NCBI GenBank assembly: GCA_003503535.1
Contig: DOCI01000232.1
Coordinates: 17,329 to 25,000, forward strand
Direction of reading: 5' to 3'
Source: Planctomycetaceae bacterium
GTDB lineage: Bacteria; Planctomycetota; Planctomycetia; Planctomycetales; Planctomycetaceae
Length of the DNA: 7,672 nucleotides
The translations under genes and the position numbers were made by a program. The notes below the pieces were generated by a model, which saw only the letters and a program-made list of their open reading frames with translations, did not search any database and was not told the origin of the DNA. Positions 1 to 7,459 of the stretch are shown one piece after another (within the stretch, counting starts at the first letter, position 1; each line of letters opens with the position of its first letter).

Positions 1-391
1 CCCGCGTTTGATTATTTTCCGGTATTCATCTGGTGATAACCAGTGTTCTTAAAAATCATTGAACTTCTCCGGTTTTCATTTGGAACGCGGTATAAGTGGC
101 TGGGATTTGATTCCAGTGCTCCCACGGAGCCTTCTTCGGCTGCGACTCCAGTCAATAAATATGCCGTTTGAGAAATTAGTTTTCCAGACGATGAGGCCCG
201 AGTTTGATTCGACGGCCCTCGCCTTGTCGCGAAACCATACAGGTTCATGCTTCACTTCTGGTAAAATTCATCCGAGCATGTTGACTGGTCTGCAACAGCA
301 GTTCATAAGAACTCTGTAACTTCAGCCCGTAGCCCCACGGCTTCGGTCAACTTCTGTTGATCTCCGACTTTCGGCTTTAGCCGATCGTAAT
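1..391. other. Left-edge non-coding stretch with short repeats and GC hairpins
   Basis: No convincing gene is visible. Both strands have open frames of 80-odd codons, but their translations are low-quality, show no recognisable domain or export signal, and lie over each other. The stretch lies downstream of the leftward regulator gene, so it would carry that gene's 3' end. It holds an imperfect direct repeat (15-33 and 65-83) and several short inverted repeats: 128-131 with 138-141, 327-330 with 337-340, and 371-375 with 380-384. The last hairpin lies just past the regulator's stop codon but has no T-run on the minus strand, so it is a poor intrinsic terminator. A small or decayed gene cannot be ruled out. 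Confidence 0.5.
15..83. repeat. Imperfect 19-bp direct repeat, 50-bp period
   Basis: Positions 15-33 (TTTTCCGGTATTCATCTGG) and 65-83 (TTCTCCGGTTTTCATTTGG) match at 16 of 19 bases. They are offset by exactly 50 bp, and the shared core is CCGGTNTTCATNTGG. The copies could be a protein-binding site pair, a trace of local duplication, or part of a dispersed repeat. Nothing in the surrounding sequence decides between these, and chance cannot be excluded for an imperfect 19-mer. Confidence 0.35.
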
Positions 392-1144
392 TCAGTTCCT
401 GAACTTTTTGCGGTAAGCAGCAGGTGTCATACCAGTGACCTGGCGGAATCGTCTGGTCAAATGGCTCTGGTCAGTAAAGCCTGATGCGGCGGCAATCTCA
501 GCCAGACTGCGCGAGGTTGTTGTCAACATGCGTTGAGCGTTCTGAGTTCGAATTGCCCTGAGATATTCGAGGGGAGACTTATGCAGTAACTGGCGAAAAC
601 GTCGATTAAAATGAGTTGACGAGATTCCGGCCAGTTGGGCCATCTCCTTCATACTGATCGATTCTGCAAAGTTTTCTTCGATATATGTGATGACTGGCAA
701 TAATTCGTGAAAATGCCGTGCTAATTCTTCGCGATCTTCAATTCTGTACATCGCACCCGCAAGCCCAACCACATCCCCGGAGATGTTAAACAATGGCGTT
801 TTGGTGGAAACATACCAACGGGGAGTGCGTCTGCGGTGAAGCACCAGCCATACCTGACCGGGCAAAGCCTTGCGGCTTTCCATCATCCGTTGATCTTCAT
901 CCATGTAAGCCTGAGCAAGCGAGGGGGGATGGAAATCTCGATCACATTTTCCCAATGCCTGTGATTCATTCGTTAATCCATGGTTTTCTAAGAATAAATG
1001 GTTCACCTTCACAAACCGACTTTGACAGTCTTTGACGTAAAAATATGTATGTGGCAGGGCATCGAACAGCGAAATCAAGGATTCCGCCAGAGGATTATTC
1101 TCAAAAAACTGTGACTGGAAGTTACGCGGTGAATTATCTGTCAT
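392..1144 (-). CDS. PAS-domain AraC-family transcriptional regulator
   Basis: Predicted cytoplasmic DNA-binding regulator of 250 residues. Residues about 22-135 look like a PAS fold (PAS_4-like): the run LFDALPHTYFYVKD, a central FHPP segment and the PRWYVSTKTPL strand preceding VVGLAGAMYRI. Residues about 146-248 are an AraC/XylS DNA-binding domain. Its first helix-turn-helix is near 164-184 (MKEMAQLAGISSTHFNRRF) and the second near 213-235, with the family hallmark SGFTDQSHLTRRFRQVTGMTPAAYR. The usual AraC cupin sensor is replaced by PAS, so the ligand or cofactor is probably different. I chose the ATG at 1144; an in-frame TTG at 1180 would add 12 residues that look unlike the PAS lead-in. 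No good ribosome-binding site precedes either. It is divergent from the 1253-5810 pair, 108 bp away, which suggests it controls that pair and perhaps itself (inference). The family call is firm; the target and signal are unknown. Confidence 0.93.
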   Translation of the reverse strand: MTDNSPRNFQSQFFENNPLAESLISLFDALPHTYFYVKDCQSRFVKVNHLFLENHGLTNESQALGKCDRDFHPPSLAQAYMDEDQRMMESRKALPGQVWLVLHRRRTPRWYVSTKTPLFNISGDVVGLAGAMYRIEDREELARHFHELLPVITYIEENFAESISMKEMAQLAGISSTHFNRRFRQLLHKSPLEYLRAIRTQNAQRMLTTTSRSLAEIAAASGFTDQSHLTRRFRQVTGMTPAAYRKKFRN

Positions 1145-1252
1145 GGTCAAAACATACCATAAACACGAAGCGTTATCCAAGACACTGTTTAAATCTTTGA
1201 TAAAGTATTTGAAATAGAAGTACCCAATATTGTCTTAAAAAGTTACGCAATA
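1145..1252. promoter_or_regulatory. Divergent promoter/operator region between regulator and cytochrome-type gene
   Basis: This AT-rich gap separates two genes transcribed away from each other, so it must hold, or lie close to, start signals for both unless one is transcribed from elsewhere. I found no convincing sigma-70 pair with 16-18 bp spacing. Candidate parts on the plus strand are TTGATA at 1197-1202 and TTGAAA at 1209-1214, but neither has a good -10 at the right distance. Possible operator elements are the 8-bp palindrome CAATATTG at 1225-1232 and two AAGTA copies at 1204-1208 and 1218-1222. The 14-bp offset between those copies is not a clean helical turn. The role is inferred from gene arrangement. 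Confidence 0.45.
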
Positions 1253-4200
1253 ATGAAATTATTCATGCCTGTAAAATTGATTCTATTGCTCATTATATCA
1301 GCCCTTCCATGTTCGCGATCCGAGTCATCCGCTGAAGAGATTCGCTTCAGCCGAGATGTACTGCCGATTCTTTCAGACCGTTGTTTCCATTGCCATGGCC
1401 CAGACGAGTCTCACCGAGAAGCAGAACTTCGTCTGGATCTCAAAGAAGACGCCTTTGCTGATCGAGGCGGATATGCGGTTATTATTCCTCACAAAATCAG
1501 TGAGAGTGAACTGATAACACGGATTACGACGGATGATGAGACACTGTTGATGCCTCCTCAGGATTCTCACCGTAAGCCTCTTACCGATGCTGAAGTCATG
1601 ATCTTGCGAAAATGGATTGAAGGAGGGGCACACTGGGGGAAGCATTGGGCCTATGAGAAACCGATTCGTCCGGTGATCCCTGACCGGGCACAGCATCCGA
1701 TTGACTATTTCGTAACCACGCGTCTCAAAAAAGCAGGACTCTCCTTATCATCGCCAGCCGATAAGCGAACGTTGCTTAGAAGAGTCTGCTTTGACTTAAC
1801 GGGCTTACCTCCAACATCTGAACAGGCTCAGAAATTTCTGAGTGACACATCCGCTGACGCCTATGAACAGCTCGTCGAGCGATTGCTCGCCTCGGACCAT
1901 TATGGTGAGAGAATGGCAATGTGGTGGTTGGATGCCGCTCGTTATTCCGATACGGATGGATTTCAACAGGATGCCACTCGGACAAACTGGCCGTGGCGTG
2001 ATTGGGTTATTCATGAATTCAACAGTAATCAGCCGTTTAATAAATTTATCCGTGAACAATTTGCTGGCGATCTTCTTCCCAACGCATCAGACGAACAAAT
2101 TCTCGCGACCAGCTTTCATCGTCAGCATATGACAAATGGGGAGGGTGGCCGAGACCCTGAAGAATCTCGGATTGATTATGTCATCGACCGTGTCAATACC
2201 ACCGGCACTGTCTTACTGGGTCTGACACTGGGGTGCGCACAGTGCCATTCTCACAAGTTCGATCCGATTACTCAGGAGGACTATTACAGCCTGTTTGCTT
2301 TCTTCAACAATATCGATGAAGACGGAAGTGCCGGGCGGAAAGCCAAGCCCTATTTAGAATATTCATCTCCTTATGTCGACAGAGCCGTAACCGAAGCAGA
2401 ACAGTTAGTAGAATTCAGGGCGAAAAAAGTAGACTCCGTAAGAAAAAAAGCTGAACAGGAATTTGCAGTTTGGTTAGATCAGCGTGTTCAACAAACGGAA
2501 AAGGGATATCAAGGTTGGACAATCATTCAACCAGGCCGGCTGGAATCTGTAGCAGGCACCGTTCTCGACCATGTTGGCGAGGGGATCGTCCAAGCTTCCG
2601 GGCCACTCCCGCGGCAAGATGATTATCTTGTATTTGTTAACCATGTTCACACTCGAATCACGGGGATCCGTCTCGAGATCTTTCCGCATGCCAGCCATAC
2701 TTCCGGAAAGTATACGCGGGGAGAGAACGGCGAATTCATATTGACTGACATCAAATTACAAGTTCATCAAAAAGGTCGATCGCAACTGCAGGATATTCAA
2801 ATAACCAACGCAATTGCCGATGTCGAACCTCCAACTAAAGGTCGTCAGTATGGTCTTATTAAAGACACATTGGACGACGATCCACGCAACGGCTGGACAA
2901 CAGCAGGCATCGAAGAAATTGTGTCTCACACTGCAGTTTTTGAACTTGGAGATCCTCTCTTTTTGGAGCAGGGTGAAGAATTGGTCGTTGTTCTGCTGCA
3001 TCGATCGACAGAAGGCAATGCCAACATCGGACGATTTCGAGTCTCCGTGACTGATCAACCCGGCCAGGCAGTTCGCAGCTTGGAGCCGATGCCTCTCGAA
3101 AAACTCGCGTTAGCAGAGGTGAACTCCTCAGCGGAAGTGAACTCTGAATTACGCAGTGAATTGTTGGCTCAGTTCCTTGTGGATCACATAGAGTTTCAAG
3201 TGGTCAATGCTGCACTGGAGCAGGCGAAGAATCAGTTGGTGCAGGTTAAAAAAGCAGCAGGCAAGCTCAATGTGATGGTTCTGTCCGAAAAAGCGGAGAA
3301 GCGGGAAACTCACATTCTGGAACGAGGCGTCTGGGATAAAAAAGGGAAGGTCGTTTCTGCCGATGTGCCTTCAGCCATCATGTCGCTTTCTTCCGAGAAT
3401 GAGCTGTCACGTTTGGATTTAGCGAACTGGATTGTCTCCCCCGAAAATCCCTTGACCAGTCGGGTTATCTCGAATCATTTATGGCAACTTTGCTTTGGAG
3501 CCGGACTGGTAAGAACGCCAGATGATTTCGGATTGCAGGGAGAATTTCCGACTCATCCAGATCTACTCGATTGGCTTGCCTTAGAGCTCGTTGAAAGTGA
3601 CTGGAACTTGAAACATCTTTTAAAACAAATTGTTACCAGTCAGACATATCGACAAAGTAGCAATATCTCAAAAGAACTTTACGAACTGGATCCAGAAAAT
3701 CGATTATTGGCACGGGCCGCCCGCTTTCGCCTGCCCAGTTGGATGATCCGAGATGCGGCTCTGCTATCCAGTGGTTTGTTAAATCCAGCCATTGGTGGCC
3801 CCCCTGTTATGCCGTATCAGCCCGAAGGAGTCTGGAAAGAAATGTTCATGGGACGTTTTGTGTATGAATCCAGCCAGGGGCCAGCACAATTTCGAAGAAC
3901 CATTTATGCGTTCTGGAGACGTTCAGCTGCTCCAACCTTTTTGTTCGATAGTGCTCAACGCCGCGTTTGTGAAGTCGGTCGCAGACTCACCAACACGCCA
4001 CTGCATGCACTGACATTGCTTAATGATCAGACTCAGTTGGAGGCCTCTCGGGAACTTGCACAATGTATCATGAAGAATTCAGTTTCTGTTGAACATCAGA
4101 TCGATCAGTTATTTCAACGTGTGCTGACACGCAGTCCGACGGCGGAAGAACAGGCCGTTCTAATTCGGGAATTCGAACGCACAACTGTTTATTACGCGAA

Positions 4201-4339
4201 GCATCCTGACGACGCGAAAAGGCTCCTTAACTTTGGTCAACCAGAAAATCAGGATGATTCCCAGTATGTGGAGCAAGCGGCCTTAATGGTTATAGCCAGT
4301 CTCATTTTCAATCTTGATGAAGCGATCAGTCATGAATAA
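1253..4339 (+). CDS. Exported PSCyt1-DUF1549-DUF1553 planctomycete cytochrome-type protein
   Basis: A 1028-residue protein with the usual size and order for this planctomycete family. Residues 1-27 form a Sec-type signal: Lys at 2 and 8, hydrophobic core LILLLIISAL, likely cut after SSA. The PSCyt1 domain covers about 30-125, with the CXXCH heme-binding motif C44-F-H-C47-H48 followed by GPDE. DUF1549 covers about 145-355, with MWWLDAARYSDTDGFQQD and a second CXXCH at C328-A-Q-C331-H332. Residues about 415-600 resemble the beta-rich galactose-binding-like insert common here (WTT, IGRFRVSVT). A charged, probably helical stretch at 618-690 leads to DUF1553 at about 715-980 (LANWIVSPENPLTSRVISNHLW, FGLQGEFPTHPDLLDWLA). 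The start is ATG at 1253, with a possible ATG four codons later and no clear ribosome-binding site. It is probably periplasmic and electron-carrying; the reaction and substrate are unknown. It is cotranscribed with the overlapping DUF1501 gene. Confidence 0.95.
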   Translation: MKLFMPVKLILLLIISALPCSRSESSAEEIRFSRDVLPILSDRCFHCHGPDESHREAELRLDLKEDAFADRGGYAVIIPHKISESELITRITTDDETLLMPPQDSHRKPLTDAEVMILRKWIEGGAHWGKHWAYEKPIRPVIPDRAQHPIDYFVTTRLKKAGLSLSSPADKRTLLRRVCFDLTGLPPTSEQAQKFLSDTSADAYEQLVERLLASDHYGERMAMWWLDAARYSDTDGFQQDATRTNWPWRDWVIHEFNSNQPFNKFIREQFAGDLLPNASDEQILATSFHRQHMTNGEGGRDPEESRIDYVIDRVNTTGTVLLGLTLGCAQCHSHKFDPITQEDYYSLFAFFNNIDEDGSAGRKAKPYLEYSSPYVDRAVTEAEQLVEFRAKKVDSVRKKAEQEFAVWLDQRVQQTEKGYQGWTIIQPGRLESVAGTVLDHVGEGIVQASGPLPRQDDYLVFVNHVHTRITGIRLEIFPHASHTSGKYTRGENGEFILTDIKLQVHQKGRSQLQDIQITNAIADVEPPTKGRQYGLIKDTLDDDPRNGWTTAGIEEIVSHTAVFELGDPLFLEQGEELVVVLLHRSTEGNANIGRFRVSVTDQPGQAVRSLEPMPLEKLALAEVNSSAEVNSELRSELLAQFLVDHIEFQVVNAALEQAKNQLVQVKKAAGKLNVMVLSEKAEKRETHILERGVWDKKGKVVSADVPSAIMSLSSENELSRLDLANWIVSPENPLTSRVISNHLWQLCFGAGLVRTPDDFGLQGEFPTHPDLLDWLALELVESDWNLKHLLKQIVTSQTYRQSSNISKELYELDPENRLLARAARFRLPSWMIRDAALLSSGLLNPAIGGPPVMPYQPEGVWKEMFMGRFVYESSQGPAQFRRTIYAFWRRSAAPTFLFDSAQRRVCEVGRRLTNTPLHALTLLNDQTQLEASRELAQCIMKNSVSVEHQIDQLFQRVLTRSPTAEEQAVLIREFERTTVYYAKHPDDAKRLLNFGQPENQDDSQYVEQAALMVIASLIFNLDEAISHE
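3113..3148 (+). repeat. Imperfect 18-bp tandem duplication inside the DUF1553 gene
   Basis: Two adjacent 18-bp units, 3113-3130 and 3131-3148, encode AEVNSS and AEVNSE (residues 621-632). The bases differ mainly at third positions, so the duplication is old enough to have drifted while the amino acids were kept. It sits in the linker between the galactose-binding-like region and DUF1553, where length change is probably tolerated. Confidence 0.5.
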
Positions 4340-5810
4340 TTCAATAAAACAAAATCTCAGCCCATTATGGCAGCAGGCTCGACGATATTTTCTAGGTCAA
4401 GCCGCTTCTGTCAGCTTAGGGGCGATGGCTTTACAGTGTTTGGAAAACAATAGTGCCGATGCTGCTAAAATCAATCCAGCAATTGGTCTTCCGGAATTAC
4501 CTCACCATTCCCCCACAGCGAAAAATGTGATCTTCCTTACACAATCGGGGGGACCGTCCCAGATTGAGTTATTCGACGACAAGCCAGGCCTGAAGGAATG
4601 GGCGGGCAAAGAGCTTCCGGAAAGTGTACGTCAAGGACAACGCCTGACGACAATGACAGCCAATCAAAAACAGCTCATCATGCCTGCTCGAACGAAGTTC
4701 GACCAATACGGTGAGAGCGGCGCGAGCCTGGGAGAATGGCTTCCGTATCTTTCCAAAGTCGCCGATGATCTGTGCTTCGTCAAGTCGATGGTCACCGATC
4801 AGATCAATCACGCCCCGGCGATGACGAAATTCTTAACAGGACATCACTTGGCCGGACGCCCCAGTTTAGGGGCCTGGTCCAGTTATGGATTGGGGAGTGA
4901 GAATCGCGACATGCCCGATTATCTTGTTCTGATTTCGCAAATGAAGCGTCCCTCGGACCAACCTCTTTACGAGCATTATTGGGGGAGTGGTTTTTTGCCA
5001 TCGCGTTACCAGGGGGTGAAACTGAGAAATGCCAGGGATCCGGTACTTTACCTGAAAGATCCGGCTGGGATGCCACGAGAAATTCGACGCTCGATGTTGG
5101 ATGGAATTGCCGAGCTCAATCAAAAGCGTTTGGAACTGACCGGAGATCCCGAAATCGAGACGCGCATCAGTCAGTACGAAATGGCCTGGCGTATGCAAAG
5201 TAGTGTTCCCGAAATGACAGATTTGTCTGATGAGCCGGAATCAACTTTTGAATTGTATGGACCGGATTCCCGCAGGCCGGGAACTTATGCGGCAAATTGT
5301 ATTATGGCCAGAAAACTTATTGAACGAGGGGTTCGATTCGTGCAATTGATTCATCCCGATTGGGATCATCACAGTCGACTCAGTTCGTGGTGCGTTGCTC
5401 GCTGCCGAGATACCGATCAGGCGAGCGCTGCCCTGGTAACAGACCTGAAGCAAAGAGGGTTGCTCGACGAAACACTGGTACTCTGGGGAGGAGAATTCGG
5501 CCGGAGTGTTGCTGGCCAGGGAAAGTGGGATAGTCCGGAAGGTGGTCGGGATCATCACCCACGCTGCTTTACGATGTGGATGGCTGGAGGAGGGACTCAA
5601 CCCGGTTTGACTTATGGGGCCACGGACGATTTCAGCTATAATGTCGCCGAAAATCCCGTTCATGTACGCGATTTGCACGCAACGATACTTCATCTGTTAG
5701 GAATCGATCATGCACGGTTCACCTATCGGAACCAGGGATTGGACTTCAAGCTAACAGGCGTGGAAGAGTCGCGGATGGTCCATGAAATACTGAAAAACCA
5801 CCCTGGATAA
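4332..5810 (+). CDS. Tat-exported DUF1501 protein, alkaline-phosphatase-like superfamily
   Basis: A 492-residue protein of the DUF1501 family, a branch of the alkaline phosphatase/sulfatase-like fold and the usual partner of DUF1549/DUF1553 proteins. The N-terminus has a twin-arginine signal, R17-R18-Y-F-L-G, then a weakly hydrophobic stretch (ASVSLGAMAL), suggesting export in folded form. Family blocks in order: SGGPSQIELFDDKP at 72-85, INHAPAMTKFLTGH from 158, GRPSLGAWSSYGLGSEN from 175, HPDWDHH at 341-347, WGGEFGRS at 385-392, and GRDHHPR near 405-411. The Asp, Glu and His residues in the last three blocks are candidate metal ligands. The ATG at 4332 overlaps the upstream stop codon by 8 bp, implying translational coupling. 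An ATG at 4317 would add five residues (MKRSV) and is also possible. The enzymatic activity of DUF1501 proteins is not established to my knowledge. Confidence 0.94.
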   Translation: MNNSIKQNLSPLWQQARRYFLGQAASVSLGAMALQCLENNSADAAKINPAIGLPELPHHSPTAKNVIFLTQSGGPSQIELFDDKPGLKEWAGKELPESVRQGQRLTTMTANQKQLIMPARTKFDQYGESGASLGEWLPYLSKVADDLCFVKSMVTDQINHAPAMTKFLTGHHLAGRPSLGAWSSYGLGSENRDMPDYLVLISQMKRPSDQPLYEHYWGSGFLPSRYQGVKLRNARDPVLYLKDPAGMPREIRRSMLDGIAELNQKRLELTGDPEIETRISQYEMAWRMQSSVPEMTDLSDEPESTFELYGPDSRRPGTYAANCIMARKLIERGVRFVQLIHPDWDHHSRLSSWCVARCRDTDQASAALVTDLKQRGLLDETLVLWGGEFGRSVAGQGKWDSPEGGRDHHPRCFTMWMAGGGTQPGLTYGATDDFSYNVAENPVHVRDLHATILHLLGIDHARFTYRNQGLDFKLTGVEESRMVHEILKNHPG

Positions 5811-6249
5811 GAAATAGAGTCCCTGTGAGTACGATGGCATGCCTCAACATGCTTACGGGCTGAGTCAGTTCAAACTTCATCTCCAATCCAGCAGCAGTAA
5901 TGAGAGTTGTTCCGCTCCATACCGCGAGTGGGTTATGTGACCAGTGAGGTGATTCTGGCTGATAGGGATCAATTCGATTTCCAGGAGCAGGTGAACTCTG
6001 ATATTGGACTGACTCCGGGCAAGCGGGAAAGCGATGGAAAGTACAGACAACGACACATCAATGAAGGCGCTTGGAAGATATCGATCTTCCTTCATCGATG
6101 CGTTAGATATCCTGGCGAGAGGCATCTTTCAGCAGATGAGTGTGCTCTCATTTCTATTCTCTGTCTCCGAAGTGTTTGGATAATCCTTGCTTTTTGATTT
6201 TATCGCACCGAAAATGTTTGAATTACTCAAAAAGAAAGTGATGTGATTG
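5811..6249. other. Intergenic stretch with hairpins, no recognisable gene
   Basis: Open frames of 80-96 codons occur on both strands, but they begin at weak start codons and their translations show no domain, signal peptide or family motif. Near the left end, GCATG at 5837-5841 pairs with CATGC at 5848-5852 around a 6-base loop. It has no T-run, so it is a weak terminator candidate for the upstream operon. A stronger hairpin lies at 6073-6090. The last 70 bp are AT-rich, with TTGCTT at 6187 and TTGATT at 6194 as possible -35 elements but no clear -10. This region probably contains the promoter and leader of the EEP gene. Confidence 0.5.
6061..6095. other. Hairpin with overlapping alternative stem
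   Basis: GGAAGAT (6073-6079) and ATCTTCC (6084-6090) form a perfect 7-bp stem around the 4-base loop ATCG. A competing 7-bp pairing exists between ATGAAGG (6061-6067) and CCTTCAT (6089-6095). The two cannot form fully together because they share 6089-6090. No T-run follows, so a simple intrinsic terminator is unlikely. It could be a protein-binding palindrome or RNA structure in the leader of the EEP gene. Confidence 0.45.
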
Positions 6250-7059
6250 ATGTTAACGACAATTCGACATTGGACTCTTGTAATTCCTCTTTTGTTCTCG
6301 ATGTCCTTTCAAGCTGCCAACGCACAAGCTGATGAACCGCTAGTCCTCCGGGTCCTTTGCTATAATATTCATTATGGCCAAGGCATGGATAAGGTTTATG
6401 ATATCCCTCGGCTGGCGAAGGTCATCGAAAAAGCGAAACCCGATCTTGTCGCTCTGCAGGAAGTTGATGTCGGAGTGAGACGATCAGGTCAACTCCACGA
6501 GGCTCGTCAACTGGCTGACCTTACCGGCTTGAAAGTCCGGTTCGGTCCAACACAGCACTATGAAGGGGGACTTTTTGGAAATGCCATTTTGTCTCGCTTC
6601 AATTATGAAGACGTTCACATTCAGCCACTGCCTTACACAGAAAGCACCCCCGAACAGACCACCTATCCGCGAGCAGCTATTTCGGTGATTGTACGTTTAC
6701 CAAACAAAATGCCGGTGCGATTTATCAGTACACATTTTCAACACAATGTTCCGGAAGACCGTGTCGCTGAGGCAAAAGCAATCAATCAATTCTTTGACGA
6801 CAGGTCCATCCCAACGATCCTCGCGGGAGATATGAATGCTAAGCCAGATGAAGAGCCAATACAGATACTTCAACAAGAGTGGATGAATGCCATTGATGAA
6901 CAGAAACAGCCATCTGCTCCTTCACAAAACCCTCGTTCTCGTATCGATTACATTTTCTATCGTGGCTCTTCACTTAAAATGATAAGTTCTGAAGTGATCG
7001 ATGAATCAATCGCATCCGACCATCGGCCTGTACTTGTCGTGTTTGAGATATCGAAGTAA
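6250..7059 (+). CDS. Secreted endonuclease/exonuclease/phosphatase (EEP) family hydrolase
   Basis: A 269-residue metal-dependent phosphoesterase of the EEP fold (DNase I / sphingomyelinase / inositol-phosphatase superfamily). A Sec signal (MLTTIRHWTLVIPLLFSMSF, then an ANA cut site near residue 25) puts it outside the cytoplasm. The expected catalytic set appears intact and in order: N39 in CYNIHYG, E71 in LVALQEVD, H162 in ISTHFQH, D194 and N196 in LAGDMNAKPD, D233 in RIDYIF, and D257-H258 in ASDHRPV. GNAILSR near 110 is also typical. The motif style matches the small bacterial EEP group with YNIHxGxGMD. The ATG at 6250 is preferred; a TTG directly before it gives one extra residue. Upstream AAAGAAAG is at most a weak ribosome-binding site. 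The substrate could be a phosphodiester, phospholipid or sugar phosphate and cannot be told from motifs. Its functional link to the upstream pair is uncertain because of the 439-bp gap. Confidence 0.93.
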   Translation: MLTTIRHWTLVIPLLFSMSFQAANAQADEPLVLRVLCYNIHYGQGMDKVYDIPRLAKVIEKAKPDLVALQEVDVGVRRSGQLHEARQLADLTGLKVRFGPTQHYEGGLFGNAILSRFNYEDVHIQPLPYTESTPEQTTYPRAAISVIVRLPNKMPVRFISTHFQHNVPEDRVAEAKAINQFFDDRSIPTILAGDMNAKPDEEPIQILQQEWMNAIDEQKQPSAPSQNPRSRIDYIFYRGSSLKMISSEVIDESIASDHRPVLVVFEISK

Positions 7060-7357
7060 GGAATTCCTTATTGCTGGACTCCCTCAGTCTGCAGGATATC
7101 ACACTTTTGTTGTTTGCCGTAATGAAAGTCGTTGGTCTCCCGCAGGCACTTTGGTCTACCATCGAGAATATGCAACCCGTCGTTTGATTTGCAACGATTC
7201 AGAAGTGCTTTCGTACAAGCAGAGCACCTGCACTCAAATATCCTGAGCAATTTCGAGATCCACCAATCGGTGATGCAGAAGGTCTGCCATACAGTCTGGA
7301 CTTACTTCCGATATGGATTGCCGTTCGTCACTGTTAAGATAAGCTCACCCGACCTGT
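7060..7357. other. Convergent intergenic stretch, no supported gene
   Basis: The region lies between the rightward EEP gene and the terminator of the leftward gene entering from the right edge. Short overlapping frames on both strands (60-81 codons) have no recognisable domain, and most start at non-ATG codons. One minus-strand frame (7068-7250) is cysteine-rich, but its cysteine spacing does not form a clear paired zinc-binding motif. I see no tRNA or mobile-element ends. It may be plain 3' sequence or decayed coding sequence. Confidence 0.45.
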
Positions 7358-7393
7358 AAAAAAAGCCCGACTAATTGTGGAAGCCGGGCTTTT
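7358..7393 (-). terminator. Bidirectional rho-independent terminator
   Basis: AAAAGCCCG (7361-7369) pairs perfectly with CGGGCTTTT (7385-7393) around a 15-base loop, giving a 9-bp stem including the A/T flanks. On the minus strand the stem is followed by seven T (complement of 7358-7364), the classic form, so it best serves the leftward gene ending at 7460. On the plus strand only four T follow the stem, so it may also weakly stop read-through from the EEP gene. Confidence 0.85.
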
Positions 7394-7459
7394 GAATGTA
7401 TGTGCGTTCCATGACAGTATTGATTGAACAGGTTGTCCCATATCTAATTCCTGAAGACA

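Noticed and set aside
1..391. CRISPR-like array or insertion-sequence end at the left edge
   Set aside because: There are only two imperfect repeat copies, and I saw no transposase fragment and no terminal inverted repeat with target duplication.
1145..1180. Upstream extension of the regulator to a TTG at 1180
   Set aside because: The 12 added residues do not resemble the PAS lead-in, TTG is a weaker start, and an ATG is available at 1144.
1304..1315. Lipoprotein signal at Cys20 of the large protein
   Set aside because: The residue before the cysteine is proline (ALPC), which does not fit the lipobox; a Sec cut after SSA is more likely.
1373..1696. 107-codon minus-strand open frame
   Set aside because: It is antisense to the cytochrome and DUF1549 portion of the large gene, which has unmistakable CXXCH and family motifs in its own frame.
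5241..5693. 150-codon minus-strand open frame
   Set aside because: It lies wholly inside the DUF1501 gene, whose family motifs are clear on the plus strand; the antisense translation has no recognisable motif.
5877..6197. Overlapping 82- and 96-codon frames in the gap before the EEP gene
   Set aside because: They have non-ATG or weakly supported starts, no signal peptide or domain, and overlap on opposite strands.
7068..7250. Cysteine-rich minus-strand frame as a zinc-ribbon protein
   Set aside because: Only one CXXC is present and the other cysteines are irregularly spaced; there is no recognisable family and no ribosome-binding site.
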